From: Intestinimonas sp052065695
GTDB taxonomy: Bacteria; Bacillota; Clostridia; Oscillospirales; Oscillospiraceae
Assembly (NCBI RefSeq): GCF_052065695.1
Contig: NZ_JBQHTM010000037.1
Location: forward strand, 1-36,924
DNA length: 36,924 nt
Direction: 5' to 3'
Shown here: positions 7,645 to 15,878 of the stretch, one piece after another
Position numbering within the stretch: position 1 is the first letter of the stretch
Layout of the letters: each line of letters opens with the position of its first letter
Notes under the pieces: model-generated
Seen by the model: only the letters and a program-made list of their open reading frames with translations
What the model was told of the DNA's origin: nothing
Databases searched by the model: none
Position numbers and translations under genes: made by a program

Positions 7645-7702
7645 TAGTTTTGATACAGAACTATTGTAATTACAATGTACCACTGCGCGGCGGTGCTGTC
7701 AA
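7645..7702 (-). promoter_or_regulatory. acyl-CoA dehydrogenase 1 promoter with two palindromes
   Basis: On the minus strand TTGACA (7697-7702), 17 bases, TACATT (7674-7679). A perfect 14-bp palindrome ATTGTAATTACAAT (7663-7676) overlaps the -10 and start. Directly downstream lies an imperfect inverted repeat TAGTTTTG-ATA-CAGAACTA (7645-7663). Both are well placed for repressor binding. Confidence 0.55.
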
Positions 7703-7742
7703 GCTGGAGATATCCACATTTTTAAAAGCAAAAATTTGTGTA

Positions 7743-7780
7743 AAAAAACAGGAGACGACGTACGTCGTCTCCTGTTTTTT
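7743..7780. terminator. bidirectional terminator, 38-base perfect palindrome
   Basis: Six A, an ACAGGAGACGAC-type arm and its exact complement, then six T. It ends the permease transcript 13 bases after its stop. Confidence 0.92.
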
Positions 7781-7793
7781 GGCATAAAAGCTG

Positions 7794-9140
7794 TTACAGA
7801 CCCATGGAAGCCAGAGCGATGAAGAAGAAGCAGGTGATGAAGGGGATGGCGATCTGGGTGATGGCGATATCGAAGTAGGCTTCCTTGTGGGTGCACTTGC
7901 AGATGCCCAGCAGGGTGATCTGAGCGCCCTGGTGAGGCAGGGTGTCCAGGGTGCCGGCAGCGATGGCGCCGATACGGTGGACGTACTCGAAGTTGGCGCC
8001 CAGAGCGGCGTAGACGTCCTTCAGGGCGTTGAAGGCCACGCCCATACCGCCGGAGGCGGAGCCACAGGCACCGGCGCACACGGCCACGGTGATCATGACG
8101 AAGATCAGGGGGTTCATCTCTAGCTTCTGGAGGCTGGCCACCAGATCGGTGAAGCCCTGGGTGTTCTGGACCACGCCGCCGAAGCCGACGACGATGGCGG
8201 TGTTCAGGATGGACACGCCGGAGTCAGCAGCGCCCTTGTTGAAGATCTTGACCCAGCCATTGATACCGCCCTCGATGCGGGGGAAGAAGAGGATGACGGC
8301 CAGGACCACGCCGGCAAACACGGAGGTCTCAACAGGGAGACCGGCGCCGTTGAAGATGGGCGCGTTGAAGAGGACCAGAATGACGATGATGGGGATCAGA
8401 GCCACGATGGGGTTGGGCAGGACCTCGTTGGGATCGTCCTCCTGCAGCTCCTCAGGGGAGAGCTGGGTCCGCATGCGGTCATCATGGAAGTAGAAGCCCC
8501 GCTTGGAGAAGGAACGGGCACGGTACTCCAGCCACACAAAGATCATCACGAAGGAGGCCACGGTGGCGATCAGAGAGGGCACGAAAGCGGCGGTGGGAGT
8601 GGTGCCCAGGATATCAATGGGGATAACGTTCTGGATGGAAGGAGAGCCGGGGCCATACATAGACCAGGTCCAGCAGCCGGCGGAGATGGCGGCGGGGATC
8701 AGACGGCGGGTCAGGTTGGCAGAGCGGAACATCTGGAGAGCGATGGGGTAGATGACGAAGAAGACCACGAAGCCGGAGATGCCGCCGTAGGTCAGCAGGC
8801 CGGTGATGCACATGATGATGGGGGCTACAAATTTACCCTGACACATGCCGGCCAGCCACTTGGCAATGGACTTGGCAGCGCCGGTAAACTGATAGACGGC
8901 GCCGAAGATGGCGCCCACGAAGAACACCAGGAAGTAACTGGAGACGTATTTGGCTGCGGCAGGCATGAACTGCGTCTTCAGGCCATTCAGGATGGCGATA
9001 TCCTGTCCTGCAAAGATGGGGGCAAAGATCAGCACGAAGCAGGTGACCAGAGGAGCCAGGATCAGTGCGGAAATACCACGGAAGGCCAGCACACCGAACA
9101 GGATGATGGCGATGAATAGGATTAGGATTCCCCAGTTCAA
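7794..9140 (-). CDS. GntP-family permease (gluconate / hydroxybutyrate-type carboxylate transporter)
   Basis: 448 residues from a TTG at 9140, seven bases after AAAGGGG; no ATG fits the conserved N-terminus. About twelve membrane segments. Family features include the GLLTYGGISGFVVFFVIYPIA segment (in two parts around TYGG and VVFF), CGSASGGMGVAF and the conserved DTLPHQGAQITLL near the C-terminus. GntP-family proteins are proton symporters for gluconate and related hydroxy acids; members next to CoA-transferases are often annotated as beta-hydroxybutyrate permeases. Because it follows the CoA-transferase gene, import of a short hydroxy- or keto-acid for CoA activation is the likely role (inference). 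Confidence 0.85.
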   Translation of the reverse strand: MNWGILILFIAIILFGVLAFRGISALILAPLVTCFVLIFAPIFAGQDIAILNGLKTQFMPAAAKYVSSYFLVFFVGAIFGAVYQFTGAAKSIAKWLAGMCQGKFVAPIIMCITGLLTYGGISGFVVFFVIYPIALQMFRSANLTRRLIPAAISAGCWTWSMYGPGSPSIQNVIPIDILGTTPTAAFVPSLIATVASFVMIFVWLEYRARSFSKRGFYFHDDRMRTQLSPEELQEDDPNEVLPNPIVALIPIIVILVLFNAPIFNGAGLPVETSVFAGVVLAVILFFPRIEGGINGWVKIFNKGAADSGVSILNTAIVVGFGGVVQNTQGFTDLVASLQKLEMNPLIFVMITVAVCAGACGSASGGMGVAFNALKDVYAALGANFEYVHRIGAIAAGTLDTLPHQGAQITLLGICKCTHKEAYFDIAITQIAIPFITCFFFIALASMGL

Positions 9141-9184
9141 AGGAAAGTCCCCTTTCTATCTCAGTCTCAACAATAGGAACGGGC

Positions 9185-9237
9185 TCGGGAAGCGGTCTTT
9201 TCCCGAAGGGAAGGGGGGCTCCGGAGGCCGGAGCCCC
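9185..9237 (-). other. two hairpins between CoA-transferase and permease
   Basis: TCGGGA (9185-9190) pairs with 9201-9206. GGGGCTCCGG (9215-9224) pairs with 9228-9237. Neither has a T-run on the minus strand, so mRNA stabilisation or processing is more likely than termination. Confidence 0.5.
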
Positions 9238-9248
9238 TCATGCCGGGA

Positions 9249-10805
9249 TCACTTCAGGCCCATGAGGCCGTCGTGGAAAATGCGCTCGTCCATGAGCTTG
9301 GGGCCGCCCTCTTCCATCTTGGGGGTGAAGCCCATGAGGTCGATGACCTGAGTCTGCACGTCGATGCCGGGGGCCACCTCGGTGAGATAGACGCCGTCGG
9401 GACGCAGCTCGAAGACGGCGCGCTCGGTGATGTACTTGACAGGCTGGCCGGTCTTGTTGGCATAGGCGCCGGAGAAGGTGATCTGCTCCACGGTATCGAT
9501 CATCTTCTGCTCGCGGCCCTCCTGGTCGATGACCAGCTTGCCGTCCTCCACATGGGTCTTGATGCCGCCGGCGGTGAAGGTGCCGCAGAAGAAGACCTTC
9601 TTGGCGTTCTGGGTGATGTTCACGAAGCCACCGCAGCCGGCGATCCGGGGACCAAACTTGGAGACGTTGATGTTGCCCTCCTTGTCGGCCTGAGCCAGAC
9701 CCAGGAAGGCCAGGTCCACGCCGCCGCCGTCATAGAAGTCGAACTGATAGGGCTGGTCCAGAATGGACTCCACGTTGACGGAGCCGCCGAACTTGGGGCC
9801 GCCCTGAGGCACGCCGCCCACGGGGCCGGCCTCCACGGTGAGGGTCATGTAGTCGCCGATGCCCTCCTCGTTGGCCACCATGGAGATGTACTCGGGGATG
9901 CCGATGCCCAGGTTGACCACCTTGTCGGGCTCCAGCTCCATAGCGGCACGGCGGCCGATGATCTTCTTGGCGCTCATGGGAGGATACTCCAGGCTGCCCA
10001 GAGGCACACGGAAGTCACCAGTCATGGAGCCGTCGTACTCGCAGCCCTGGCACTGGGCGTGGTCTTCCTTGTTCTCGCAGATGACCAGAGCATCCACGTA
10101 GATGCCGGGGATCTTCACCAGCTTGGGGTCGAGGCAGCCGTTCTGGACCACCTTCTCCACCTGGACCACCAGCTTGCCGCCGGAGTTCTTCACGGCCTGA
10201 GCGATGGAGGTGGCCTCCAGGGTGCAGCACTCGTGCTCCAGAGTCACGTTGCCGTTCTCGTCGGCGTAGGAGCCGCGGATGAAGCCGACATCAAACTTCA
10301 GAGCCTTATAGAGGAGCTTCTCCTCGCCCAGAATGTTCACCACTTCCACGATGTCCTCGGTGGTGACGGAGTTGAGCTTGCCGCCCTCGATCCGGGGATC
10401 GGCGAAGGTGTTCAGGCCAACGTGGGTGATGTGGCCGGGCTTGTGGCCGGCGATGTCACGGTAGAGCTGGGACAGGGTGCCCTGGGGCAGGTTGTAGGCC
10501 TCCAGCTTGTTGGCATTGATAAGCTTGCCCAGCTCGGGGACCATGTTGTAGTGGCCGCCGATGACGCGCTTGAGCATTCCCTCGTGGGCGAAATGGTCGG
10601 CGCCGCTGCCGTCACGGTTGCCCTGGGCGGCGGCATAGAAGAGGGTCAGGTTCTTGGGAGAACCGGTCTCCAGGAAGCGGGCCTCCAGAGCGCGGTTCAG
10701 GGCCTCCGGCATGGCGCTGGCCACAAAGCCGCTGGTGGTGATGATGTCGCCATCCTTGACGAGCGCGGCGGCCTCCGCGGCGGAGATGATAGGTTTCTTG
10801 GACAT
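9249..10805 (-). CDS. acetate/propionate-type CoA-transferase (family I, Pct/YdiF-like)
   Basis: 518 residues. Start at the ATG at 10805 (MSKKPIISAAEAA) because the ribosome site GGAAGGGAAGGA lies between it and an upstream in-frame ATG. It is a fused alpha-beta single-chain family I CoA-transferase that moves CoA between short acyl-CoAs and acetate or another acid through a glutamyl-CoA thioester. The catalytic glutamate is Glu325 in TVEAGPVGG, close to Glu324 of Clostridium propionicum propionate CoA-transferase. N-terminal SGFVASAMPEAL and C-terminal GCGGFVNITQNAK, IDLMGF are also family-like. It lies between crotonase and a permease; a long structured leader precedes it. Confidence 0.93.
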   Translation of the reverse strand: MSKKPIISAAEAAALVKDGDIITTSGFVASAMPEALNRALEARFLETGSPKNLTLFYAAAQGNRDGSGADHFAHEGMLKRVIGGHYNMVPELGKLINANKLEAYNLPQGTLSQLYRDIAGHKPGHITHVGLNTFADPRIEGGKLNSVTTEDIVEVVNILGEEKLLYKALKFDVGFIRGSYADENGNVTLEHECCTLEATSIAQAVKNSGGKLVVQVEKVVQNGCLDPKLVKIPGIYVDALVICENKEDHAQCQGCEYDGSMTGDFRVPLGSLEYPPMSAKKIIGRRAAMELEPDKVVNLGIGIPEYISMVANEEGIGDYMTLTVEAGPVGGVPQGGPKFGGSVNVESILDQPYQFDFYDGGGVDLAFLGLAQADKEGNINVSKFGPRIAGCGGFVNITQNAKKVFFCGTFTAGGIKTHVEDGKLVIDQEGREQKMIDTVEQITFSGAYANKTGQPVKYITERAVFELRPDGVYLTEVAPGIDVQTQVIDLMGFTPKMEEGGPKLMDERIFHDGLMGLK

Positions 10806-10832
10806 GAGTGATCCTTCCCTTCCCATAGTGTA

Positions 10833-11035
10833 GACGGCGGCGGAACCAACAACTTACCGCCGCGTCTGTACGGTGAAAAAGCCCGGCCCGGAGCTCCTGG
10901 TTGAGGAACACCGGGCCGCCATCCCCAAAAGGGGAGGGCCGGTCCCGGATGTATCCTCTCGGCGGGAGGCTCCGGGCCGGGCGCGGTCACAGGGATTCTT
11001 GTACCAGCGTCCTGACGCTTGCACAGGACCGGTAC
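10833..11035 (-). promoter_or_regulatory. highly structured leader / attenuator before the CoA-transferase
   Basis: In minus-strand order there are three elements. First, a hairpin of 11001-11014 with 11024-11035 (GTACC and GTCCTG arms). Second, a 14-bp perfect stem of 10969-10982 with 10881-10894 enclosing about 74 bases that contain a TCCCC/GGGGA mini-hairpin, immediately followed by five T (A at 10876-10880). Third, a hairpin of 10857-10866 with 10833-10840. The second element is a terminator with an unusually large loop. No clear -35/-10 is seen between it and the CoA-transferase, so conditional readthrough from crotonase is suspected. Confidence 0.6.
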
Positions 11036-11050
11036 GCCGGATGTATCAGC

Positions 11051-11830
11051 TTACTTGCCGATGAAGTGCTTCTCCTTGCGCTTCTCCAGGAAAGCGGTCA
11101 TGCCTTCCATCTTGTCGGCGGTGGAGAAGCTCAGGCCGAACAGGTTGGCCTCCAGCTTCAGGCCGCTGTCCAAATCGGTGTCGGAACCGGTGTTGATGGC
11201 CTGCTTGGCCAGAGCCACGGCCAGAGGACCGTTCTTCATGATGCGGCCGGCCATAGCCTTGCAGTAGTCGATGAGCTCGGCCTGGGGCACCACGTGGTTG
11301 GCCAGACCCATACGGAAGGCCTCGTCGGCGCTGATCATGTCGCAGGTGAAGATGAGCTCCTTGGCACGGCCCTTGCCCACCAGACGGGGCAGACGCTGGG
11401 TGCCGCCGAAGCCGGGCAGGATGCCCAGGCCGCACTCGGGCTGGCCGAACTTGGCGTTGTCAGAGGCCACGCGGATGTCGCAGGCCATGGAGATCTCGCA
11501 GCCGCCGCCCAGAGCGAAGCCGTTCACAGCGGCGATGGTGACCTGAGGCATGTTCTCCAGACGACCAAAAGCCTCACGGGCCAGCAGGCCCATCTTGCGG
11601 CCCTCGGCGGGAGTGGCGTTGACCATCTCAGAGATGTCGGCGCCGGCCACGAAGGACTTCTCGCCGGAACCGGTGAGGATGACCACCTTGACATCGTCGT
11701 TATTCTCCAGCTCGGCCAGGCAGGTGTTCAGCTCGGCCAGGGTCTCACTGTTCAGAGCGTTGAGGGCCTTGGGACGGTTGATGGTCAGCAGGGCAATCCC
11801 GTTTTCCACTTCCAGAAGCAGGTTGTTCAT
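11051..11830 (-). CDS. crt: enoyl-CoA hydratase / crotonase
   Basis: 259 residues, ATG at 11830 preceded by a GGGAGGTAATTTGTT-type site. It hydrates trans-2-enoyl-CoA (crotonyl-CoA) to (S)-3-hydroxyacyl-CoA or the reverse. Crotonase fold: oxyanion-hole FVAGADI and GGGCE. The two catalytic glutamates are Glu112 (GGGCEISMACD) and Glu132 (FGQPECGLGI), spaced 20 apart as in rat mitochondrial hydratase (144/164). FGGTQRLPRL follows. The C-terminal helical part is complete. It is in the central butyrate or beta-oxidation step set; the rest of a typical crt-bcd-thl-hbd operon (thiolase, hydroxybutyryl-CoA dehydrogenase) is absent from the window. Confidence 0.93.
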   Translation of the reverse strand: MNNLLLEVENGIALLTINRPKALNALNSETLAELNTCLAELENNDDVKVVILTGSGEKSFVAGADISEMVNATPAEGRKMGLLAREAFGRLENMPQVTIAAVNGFALGGGCEISMACDIRVASDNAKFGQPECGLGILPGFGGTQRLPRLVGKGRAKELIFTCDMISADEAFRMGLANHVVPQAELIDYCKAMAGRIMKNGPLAVALAKQAINTGSDTDLDSGLKLEANLFGLSFSTADKMEGMTAFLEKRKEKHFIGK

Positions 11831-11911
11831 AACAAATTACCTCCCACAAATTTGACCTTCGGATACTGCCTTTTGATGGTTTGGATAACTCCAAAACCAG
11901 TTTCCGCCTCC

Positions 11912-11940
11912 AGGATATAGCATCTTTTGGCCAAAGTCAA
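11912..11940 (-). promoter_or_regulatory. possible crt promoter
   Basis: On the minus strand TTGACT (11935-11940), 17 bases, TATCCT (11912-11917), about 80 bases before the start codon. It is a moderate match. A CTTTTGGCCAAAG palindrome lies in the spacer. The rest of 11831-12108 is AT-rich with no gene visible. Confidence 0.4.
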
Positions 11941-12108
11941 TAATGTTTTGGCACTATTGCACGTAAATCTTTTTTGAAGCGGATTTGATTTTATCCAATA
12001 TTTCTTTCCAATTCAATTAGTTTTGTGAAAAAATAATTCGTTTACAATACTATTTAACGTAAAATGGCAATGGAAAAGGCCACACCAATTTTTTCGACAG
12101 AATTTGGA

Positions 12109-12990
12109 TCAAGCCCACTCAAAAACGCCGCGGTTGAGGACAGCCTTGCCGGTGTTCTTGTCAATGAAACGGAAATAGGCAGTACCTTCGTCAATTTTCC
12201 AAATCTGGGTCTGGACCGGTGTGTCGGGGAGGAGGGGGCTGCTCATCTGGGCGGCCATGCGTTTGGCGCGCTCCGGCTGGCCGGGGATCAGCTTGTCGAT
12301 CATCATGCGGCAGGCGAAGCCAAAGGAGCACAGACCCTGGACGATGGGCTGGTCGAACTTCATGTTCTTGGCGTACTCCGGGTCCACGTGGATGAGGTTG
12401 GTGTCGCCGGTGAGGCGATAAAGGAGGTTCTGTACCGGAGTCACATAGTCGTCCACGGCAAAATCGGGCTCCCGCTCAGGGATGACCACGGGGCTCTTGG
12501 GCATGGGCTTGCCGCCGAAGCCGCCCGCCTCGTGGAAGAAGGTGGTGGAGTAGTTGGTGCAGACCAGGTTGCCGGCCTCGTCCCGGACATCGATCTTGGT
12601 CTTGACCACGGCGCCCTTGCCCTCGCCGCGGTCGTACACGTCCACGATCTGGTCCTGCCACTGGAAGGTGCCCTTGATGGCGTCGATGGGCCGATGCCAG
12701 ATGATCTCGTGGTCCATGTTCAGGAATGCGATGGTGGGCTTGATGAGCTCGTCCGCCAGCATGGAGGCGGGCAGCGGCATCCACTGATAGGGGCGGACGT
12801 TGACGGTGGCCCAGTAGGGGACCGCGCCGTAGGTGGGGATGGCTTTGAGATACTTTTCGTAGTAATAGGCCAGATCCTCCTTGTGGGCGCCCACAGCCAG
12901 GTTGTAGAGGGCCACATCCCGCCAGTTGTACTCTACGTAGCGGGGCTCCATCTTCATGCCGATCAGCTGGTTGAGATCGATTTTTTCCAT
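12109..12990 (-). CDS. MaoC-like / hydratase-2 domain protein ((R)-enoyl-CoA hydratase type)
   Basis: 293 residues from the ATG at 12990 (MEKIDLNQLIG); AAAGGAAAGGG lies just upstream, making the in-frame ATG at 13020 unlikely. Two hot-dog halves: an N-terminal MaoC-like domain (about residues 10-150, WMPLPASMLADELIKP) and a C-terminal hydratase-2 domain with YRLTGDTNLIHVDPEYA. In that motif Asp and His are the catalytic pair of peroxisomal-type enoyl-CoA hydratase 2, and QPIVQGLCSFGFA follows. The reaction would be hydration of enoyl-CoA to (R)-3-hydroxyacyl-CoA, opposite in stereochemistry to crotonase. It lies 33 bases downstream of acyl-CoA dehydrogenase 2, in the same sigma-54 transcript. 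The organisation resembles eukaryotic MFE-2/FAS-type hydratases. Confidence 0.85.
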   Translation of the reverse strand: MEKIDLNQLIGMKMEPRYVEYNWRDVALYNLAVGAHKEDLAYYYEKYLKAIPTYGAVPYWATVNVRPYQWMPLPASMLADELIKPTIAFLNMDHEIIWHRPIDAIKGTFQWQDQIVDVYDRGEGKGAVVKTKIDVRDEAGNLVCTNYSTTFFHEAGGFGGKPMPKSPVVIPEREPDFAVDDYVTPVQNLLYRLTGDTNLIHVDPEYAKNMKFDQPIVQGLCSFGFACRMMIDKLIPGQPERAKRMAAQMSSPLLPDTPVQTQIWKIDEGTAYFRFIDKNTGKAVLNRGVFEWA

Positions 12991-13023
12991 AATACGCACC
13001 CTTTCCTTTCTGTCTCCCAAATG

Positions 13024-14157
13024 TTATTTGAGCAGCTCTCTGGCAATGACCACCTTCTGGATCTCGGAGGTGCCCTCGTAGATGGGCACGATGCGGGCGT
13101 CGCGGTACATGCGCTCGATGGGGTAGTCCCGCATGTAGCCGTAGCCACCGTGGATCTGGAGGGCCTTGTTGGTCACCCACACCGCATTTTCGGAGGCGTA
13201 GTACTTGCACATGGCGGCCAGCTTGGAGAGAGGCTCACCGCTGTCGGCGGCGCAGGCGGCCTCATACACCAGCGCCCGGGCGGCCTCGGTACGGGTGGCC
13301 ATATCGGCCAGGTACCACTGGAGGCCCTGGAGCTTGGCGATGGGCTTGCCGAACTGCACCCGCTCCTTCATGTACTTGATGGAGGCCTCGATGGCGGCGT
13401 CGGCGATGCCCAGGCCCTGGGCCGCCATACCGATGCGGCCGCCGTCCAGCGCCGCCATGGCGATCTTGAAGCCCTCGCCCTCCTGGCCGATCAGGTTGCT
13501 GCGGGGTACACGGCAGTCCTCAAAGATGAGCTCGGAGATGTCGGCGCCCCGGATGCCCAGCTTTTCCTCCCGCTTGCCCACGGTGAAGCCGGGGGTACCC
13601 CGGTCCACCACGATGGCGGACATGCCCTTGGTGCCCTTCTCGGGGTCGGTGAGGGCGATGACCACCACGTAGTCGCCCTCGGTGGGGCCCATGTTGGAGA
13701 TAAAGCACTTGCTGCCGTTGATGACGTAGTCGTCCCCGTCCACCACGGCCTTGGTCTTGGCGGAGGCGGCGTCGGAGCCGGCACCCGCCTCGGTGAGAGC
13801 GAAGGCGCCGATCTTTCCCTCCACGGCGGCGGTCAGATACTTCTCCTTCTGGGCCTCGGTGCCGTGCTTGAGGAAGATGTCGTTGACCAGGGTGTGCACC
13901 GCGATGACCTCGGCGGTGCTGGCACACTGCTTGGCCAGCTCGGAGACCACCAGCACCTTGCACACGGTGTCCAGCTCGGGGCCGCCATAGGCCTCGGGCA
14001 CGTTCAGAGCGGTGAAGCCGATCTCCGCCATCTTGGCGATGATCTCCTTGGGAATCCGTTCCTCCTGGTCGATCTGGGCCGCGATGGGCGCCAGCTCGCT
14101 CTCGGCAAAGTCCCGGGCCAGTTGCTGGATGGTACGTTGATCGTCCGTTAAGCGCAT
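13024..14157 (-). CDS. acyl-CoA dehydrogenase 2
   Basis: 377 residues from the ATG at 14157 (MRLTDDQRTIQQLARDFAE), preceded by AAGGAGGTCATTACT. The three-domain acyl-CoA dehydrogenase fold is complete: FALTEAGAGSDAAS, the DGGRIGMAAQGLGIADAAI helix (in parts) and IYEGTSEIQ with catalytic Glu at about 361. It is the first gene of a two-gene operon with the hydratase-2 protein, driven by a -24/-12 promoter and, very likely, by the divergent PAS-AAA+ activator. The pair would carry out dehydrogenation and (R)-hydration of one inducible acyl-CoA; the substrate is unknown. Confidence 0.93.
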   Translation of the reverse strand: MRLTDDQRTIQQLARDFAESELAPIAAQIDQEERIPKEIIAKMAEIGFTALNVPEAYGGPELDTVCKVLVVSELAKQCASTAEVIAVHTLVNDIFLKHGTEAQKEKYLTAAVEGKIGAFALTEAGAGSDAASAKTKAVVDGDDYVINGSKCFISNMGPTEGDYVVVIALTDPEKGTKGMSAIVVDRGTPGFTVGKREEKLGIRGADISELIFEDCRVPRSNLIGQEGEGFKIAMAALDGGRIGMAAQGLGIADAAIEASIKYMKERVQFGKPIAKLQGLQWYLADMATRTEAARALVYEAACAADSGEPLSKLAAMCKYYASENAVWVTNKALQIHGGYGYMRDYPIERMYRDARIVPIYEGTSEIQKVVIARELLK

Positions 14158-14224
14158 AGTAATGACCTCCTTGTTTTTCAGCCGGCGGGAGATACGTCCC
14201 GCCAATATTGTTTCATACGAACTA

Positions 14225-14243
14225 TATGCCAGAATCGTGCCAA
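14225..14243 (-). promoter_or_regulatory. sigma-54 (-24/-12) promoter of acyl-CoA dehydrogenase 2 operon
   Basis: The minus strand reads TTGGCACGATTCTGGCATA. GG (-24) and GC (-12) are exactly 10 bases apart and TGGCACG is a perfect -24 element; the -12 element has one mismatch (TGGCA for TTGCA). Start would be near 14216. A hairpin GGCGGGA/TCCCGCC (14184-14203) lies in the untranslated leader. Confidence 0.8.
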
Positions 14244-14284
14244 GTTTGTGGCGATGAAAGAGAAAGAGCAAAAGTTTCCCAAAA

Positions 14285-14318
14285 CCCGGTATAAGGGGAA
14301 AAACAGGGCAGTACCGGG
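14285..14318. promoter_or_regulatory. candidate upstream activator site (enhancer)
   Basis: Inverted repeat CCCGGTA (14285-14291) / TACCGGG (14312-14318), about 70-100 bases upstream of the predicted sigma-54 start and between the two divergent genes. This is the expected place for an enhancer-binding protein site. Confidence 0.5.
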
Positions 14319-14403
14319 AAGATTGAAAGGGGCACTATACACCTGCACAGAAAAATGATTGTATCTATTTTGCGATTATGCGTCAAAATTTCCACAAATT
14401 TTC

Positions 14404-14432
14404 TTGCAACCAGCTCCGGGCTGTGCTATAAC
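14404..14432 (+). promoter_or_regulatory. sigma-A promoter of the sigma-54 activator gene
   Basis: TTGCAA (14404-14409), 17 bases, TATAAC (14427-14432). An inverted repeat CTCCGG (14414-14419) / CCGGAG (14432-14437) spans the -10 box and may be an autoregulatory site. Confidence 0.6.
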
Positions 14433-14464
14433 CGGAGTAGAATACGGGACCGGGAGGAAGCGTC

Positions 14465-15874
14465 ATGACAGAGGATCACAGATACCGCCTGATCTTTGAG
14501 GAATTTCTGGATAAGACGGAGGATGGCTTCATCGTGGTGGACCGGGACGGTGTCATCACCGACATCAACCAGAATTATTGCGATTTCTTGGCCAAACGCA
14601 GGGAGGATGTAGTGGGGCGGCCCATTGGCTCGGTCATCACCACCACCTCTATGTACGACGTCCTGGCCCGGCGGCATCGGGGTGACGGAGGCAGCGGCGT
14701 ATACATCCAGCCCTATGGACAGGGGGAGACCCGGGATGAGGCGGAGGTGTACGCCGTGGCCAACCGGTTTTGTGTCTTTGATGAGACAGGGGAGCTGATT
14801 GGCGCGGCGGCCCATATGAAATTCCGCCAGCGGGCCGTGGATACCGCGCGGGAGATCACCGAAGCCGAGCTGCGCTACTACAAAGAGGCCTACCAGGAAA
14901 GCCTCTCCAGCGCCAGCGGGTTTTCCGACCTCATTGGAAAGGATCCCAAGCTGCTGGAGCTCAAACGGGCGGGGACCCAGGCGGCCAAGACAGACTTTCC
15001 CGTCCTCATTACCGGGGAGACGGGCACCGGCAAGGAGGTGGTGGCCAAGGCCATCCACCTGGAGAGCGACCGCCGGAATGGCCCCTTCGTGGCCGTCAAC
15101 TGCGGGGCCATCCCCGACAACCTGCTGGAGTCCGAGCTCTTCGGCTATGAGGAGGGGGCCTTCACAGGGGCCCGGAAGGGGGGCAAGCCGGGAAAATTTC
15201 AGCTGGCCAACGGCGGCACCCTTTTCCTGGACGAGATCGGAGATATGCCCTTCCCCCTCCAGGTCAAGCTGCTGCGGGTCCTCCAGGACCAGAAGGTGGA
15301 GCGGGTCGGCGGTGAAAATCCCATCCCGGTGGATGTGCGGATTGTGGCCGCCACCCGGCAGGATCTGCAGCAGATGATGGCACAGGGCCGATTCCGGGAG
15401 GACCTCTATTACCGGCTGGCGGTCATCAACATCGAGACCATCCCCCTGCGGGACCGGCCGGGAGACGTGCTCCTCCATGCAGGCTGCTATCTAAATGAGC
15501 TCAACCGGCGGTACAAGACCCACATTCTCCTCTCTGACCGGGTGAAAAGCTGCCTGCGGGCCTATCCGTGGCCGGGAAATGTCCGGGAACTCCAGAACGT
15601 GATCGCCGGTGCCTACGCCTCCTGTGACAAGGTCCTCATCGATGTGGGGGATCTGCCCCCGAAGGTGGCCTCTCGGGCGCCTGCGGCGCAGTCGGCCGGA
15701 AACAGCTGCCTGGCCGACATGGTGGATGCCTATGAGGCGGAGATCATTCGCCAGGCCCTGCGCCGGAACGGACAGAACGTCCGGGCGGCGGCCCAGGAGT
15801 TGGGTGTGGAGCGGAGCCTGCTCTACAAAAAGATGCGGCGCTTTGGGATCACCATCCAAAGAGTGCTGCAGTAA
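14465..15874 (+). CDS. PAS-domain sigma-54-dependent transcriptional activator
   Basis: 469 residues, ATG preceded by GGGAGGAAGCGTC. Residues about 8-120 form a PAS sensor domain (DGFIVVDRDGVITDINQN). The central AAA+ domain has Walker A GETGTGKE (184-191), the sigma-54 contact loop GAFTGA (231-236) and Walker B LFLDEIGD (253-260). The C-terminal Fis-type HTH (NVRAAAQELGVERSLLYKKM) binds the enhancer. There is no receiver domain, so it senses a ligand or redox state rather than being phosphorylated. It is divergent from the acyl-CoA dehydrogenase 2 operon, whose promoter is of -24/-12 type, so this is almost certainly its specific activator. PAS ligand unknown; an acyl-CoA or acid is a guess. 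Confidence 0.95.
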   Translation: MTEDHRYRLIFEEFLDKTEDGFIVVDRDGVITDINQNYCDFLAKRREDVVGRPIGSVITTTSMYDVLARRHRGDGGSGVYIQPYGQGETRDEAEVYAVANRFCVFDETGELIGAAAHMKFRQRAVDTAREITEAELRYYKEAYQESLSSASGFSDLIGKDPKLLELKRAGTQAAKTDFPVLITGETGTGKEVVAKAIHLESDRRNGPFVAVNCGAIPDNLLESELFGYEEGAFTGARKGGKPGKFQLANGGTLFLDEIGDMPFPLQVKLLRVLQDQKVERVGGENPIPVDVRIVAATRQDLQQMMAQGRFREDLYYRLAVINIETIPLRDRPGDVLLHAGCYLNELNRRYKTHILLSDRVKSCLRAYPWPGNVRELQNVIAGAYASCDKVLIDVGDLPPKVASRAPAAQSAGNSCLADMVDAYEAEIIRQALRRNGQNVRAAAQELGVERSLLYKKMRRFGITIQRVLQ

Positions 15875-15878
15875 AAGC

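Noticed and set aside
11946..11960. TTTTGGCACTATTGC as a second sigma-54 promoter
   Set aside because: Only seven bases separate GG and GC (ten are needed), and it points toward the end of a convergent gene.
12064..14151. 695-codon plus-strand open frame opposite the hydratase-2 and acyl-CoA dehydrogenase 2 genes
   Set aside because: Antisense artefact of third-position GC bias; similar long antisense frames lie opposite every GC-rich gene here (for example 6374-7576, 9240-10811, 18603-19793).
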